DNA of 6,497 nucleotides. Source: Candidatus Zixiibacteriota bacterium (GTDB lineage: Bacteria; Zixibacteria; MSB-5A5; GN15; FEB-12). Where the stretch lies: assembly GCA_030642845.1 (NCBI GenBank), contig DAOWMZ010000109.1:1-6497 (forward strand), written 5' to 3'. Both the position numbers and the translations under genes were made by a program. The notes beneath the pieces were generated by a model. The model saw only the letters and a program-made list of their open reading frames with translations, was not told the origin of the DNA and searched no databases. Below are positions 5,256 to 6,497 of this stretch, piece by piece; position 1 is the first letter of the stretch, and every line of letters starts with the position of its first letter.

Positions 5256-6497
5256 GTGAAATATAAACTGATTGTAATTGTCATTTTTCTGTTACCCATA
5301 GCTCTTATGGGAAAACCCGTTAAAAACTTTTCACTGGATGAACCTGATACTGCTTTTGCCAGTAATACTGTTATTGATATTATTGTTCATGACGGGGCAC
5401 TATGGATGGCTACCAGCGAAGGAGTCAATTTTTCTTATGATGGAGGAGATACCTGGCTTTTATATAATACAGATAACGGTCTTCCCGCAAATCAGGTATC
5501 AGCTCTTTTCTCGCTAAATAATCGACTCTGGATGGGTGTAGGTCATTCTGAATTGGTTAACGAAGACAATGTCAATTATTCTGATGCTCTTACCTATACC
5601 GATGACAATGGACGCAATTGGTTTGAAGCCGATTTCGGGGATATTCCCAATGTTTTGGGAGGACAGCGTTCAATTTATGATATTACCGGTCATTATGATA
5701 TTGAAAGTGGTGATGAATGGGTTTTCTTTACAGGTTGGGCGGCTGGATTGTTAGGCACTCGTGATGGCGGAACGATTTGGCGACGTATTGTACCAACTCC
5801 GGGTGATACAATTTATTATCTGACCGGTCCCAGAAATTTGGACATGTATTTCTCCTGTGCCGCTGATACTACTCATGGTGATTCACTCTTTTTATGGGCA
5901 GGAACAGCCGGAGGGACTCTCCAGTATGCCTTTGCCCCTGCTTCTGAAAAACCGCAATCTAAAATTATTACTTCTATTGCTTATTGTAATGATTGCAGTG
6001 GTGACGATACATCCTGGGTCTTCATTGGCGGTAATAACGGAATTACAAGAGGTAAAAAAACCGGAGGTCCATTTATTAGCCGTTTTGTAAGCGATGGCTT
6101 ACCGGGACCATATATTTCAGCAATGTATGCTTTTGGAGGAAGATTATTAGCAGGGACTATGGATAGTGCTGAAGGTTCTTCAACCGGATTAGCATACTCT
6201 GATGATGCCGGAGATTCTTATAATCAGGTTTCATTCTTTGATGAAGTAATAGGTAACAATAGAAAAATTTCTGAGATCGCTTCAATGAAAGATCGACTCT
6301 ATCTGGCAGGGGAAACAGCCGGTCTGTTTATCTCCAATGATACCGGATTTACCTGGTCGCATATTTGGGTTGATTCATCAGATACAAGTGCCAATAACGG
6401 TCGAAATATCGTTCATGCTTTAGATGTTCTGGAGGATACTTTAAGGATTGGTACCGATTCAGGGCTTGTTACTTTATATATGGATGAATTTGGTGAA
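5256..6497 (+). CDS. Secreted Asp-box beta-propeller protein (3' end outside the window)
   Basis: An open frame of 414 codons runs to the last base of the window. Start is GTG at 5256, with GGGAG (5246-5250) 5 nt upstream. The in-frame ATG at 5244 abuts the T-tract and has no ribosome binding site, and the ATG at 5254 is out of frame and stops at once. A signal peptide (about residues 1-19, hydrophobic core LIVIVIFLLPIAL) predicts export. Five Asp-boxes, the beta-hairpin turn motif of propeller blades ((S/T)xDxGx(T/S)W), are visible: SYDGGDTW (60-67), TDDNGRNW (115-122), TRDGGTIW (168-175), SDDAGDSY (315-322) and SNDTGFTW (360-367). Recurrent blade phrases LWMAT, LWMGV, RLLAG, RLYLAG and LRIGT support a propeller of seven or more blades. 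The fold resembles sortilin/BNR-type propellers. No sialidase catalytic residues can be assigned, so binding rather than catalysis is more likely. The C-terminus, where a sorting or anchoring domain might be, is missing. Confidence 0.88.
   Translation, partial: MKYKLIVIVIFLLPIALMGKPVKNFSLDEPDTAFASNTVIDIIVHDGALWMATSEGVNFSYDGGDTWLLYNTDNGLPANQVSALFSLNNRLWMGVGHSELVNEDNVNYSDALTYTDDNGRNWFEADFGDIPNVLGGQRSIYDITGHYDIESGDEWVFFTGWAAGLLGTRDGGTIWRRIVPTPGDTIYYLTGPRNLDMYFSCAADTTHGDSLFLWAGTAGGTLQYAFAPASEKPQSKIITSIAYCNDCSGDDTSWVFIGGNNGITRGKKTGGPFISRFVSDGLPGPYISAMYAFGGRLLAGTMDSAEGSSTGLAYSDDAGDSYNQVSFFDEVIGNNRKISEIASMKDRLYLAGETAGLFISNDTGFTWSHIWVDSSDTSANNGRNIVHALDVLEDTLRIGTDSGLVTLYMDEFGE

Noticed and set aside
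5569..6090. Two plus-strand frames (5569-5754, 5857-6090)
   Set aside because: Both are in a different frame from the propeller coding sequence that covers them, and their hydrophobic composition is frame-shift noise.

Overview
The window is a moderately AT-rich stretch of a bacterial chromosome. Gene content suggests an uncultured Gram-negative lineage, possibly of the Fibrobacterota-Chlorobiota-Bacteroidota (FCB) superphylum or a neighbouring candidate phylum such as Zixibacteria or Cloacimonadota. The clues are a PKD-repeat lipoprotein, a secreted Asp-box beta-propeller, and GTAG-headed palindromic repeats in the intergenic DNA. This placement is an inference from style; no rRNA or other phylogenetic marker is present.

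Layout, left to right. (1) 1-468 (+): the 3' half of etfA, the alpha subunit of electron transfer flavoprotein, closed by a strong intrinsic terminator. (2) 469-818: a gene-free stretch holding two terminator hairpins, a 21-bp direct repeat placed next to each of them, and between them four small hairpins, each headed by GTAG and built like REP/REPIN elements. (3) 819-2291 (-): a PKD-repeat lipoprotein with its own promoter. (4) 2292-2475: a divergent promoter region. (5) 2476-5017 (+): a tight two-gene operon with an 8-nt overlap. It encodes a YdjI-like SPFH (stomatin/prohibitin) protein ending in three evenly spaced zinc ribbons, then a protein with two zinc ribbons and repeated P-aromatic-aromatic motifs. 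(6) 5018-5243: a structured non-coding leader ending in an intrinsic terminator whose T-tract lies directly against the next ribosome binding site. (7) 5256-6497 (+): a secreted beta-propeller protein with five Asp-boxes that runs off the window; it uses a GTG start.

How the genes relate. EtfA is core energy metabolism and unrelated to the rest. The SPFH and zinc-ribbon proteins are almost certainly translationally coupled and probably act together at the inner face of the membrane, by analogy with the SPFH/zinc-ribbon partners of PspA in Bacillus subtilis; their actual job is unknown. The PKD lipoprotein and the propeller are independent envelope or exported proteins. The most notable points are the cluster of REP-like hairpins, the SPFH/zinc-ribbon pair, and the attenuator-like leader before the propeller gene.
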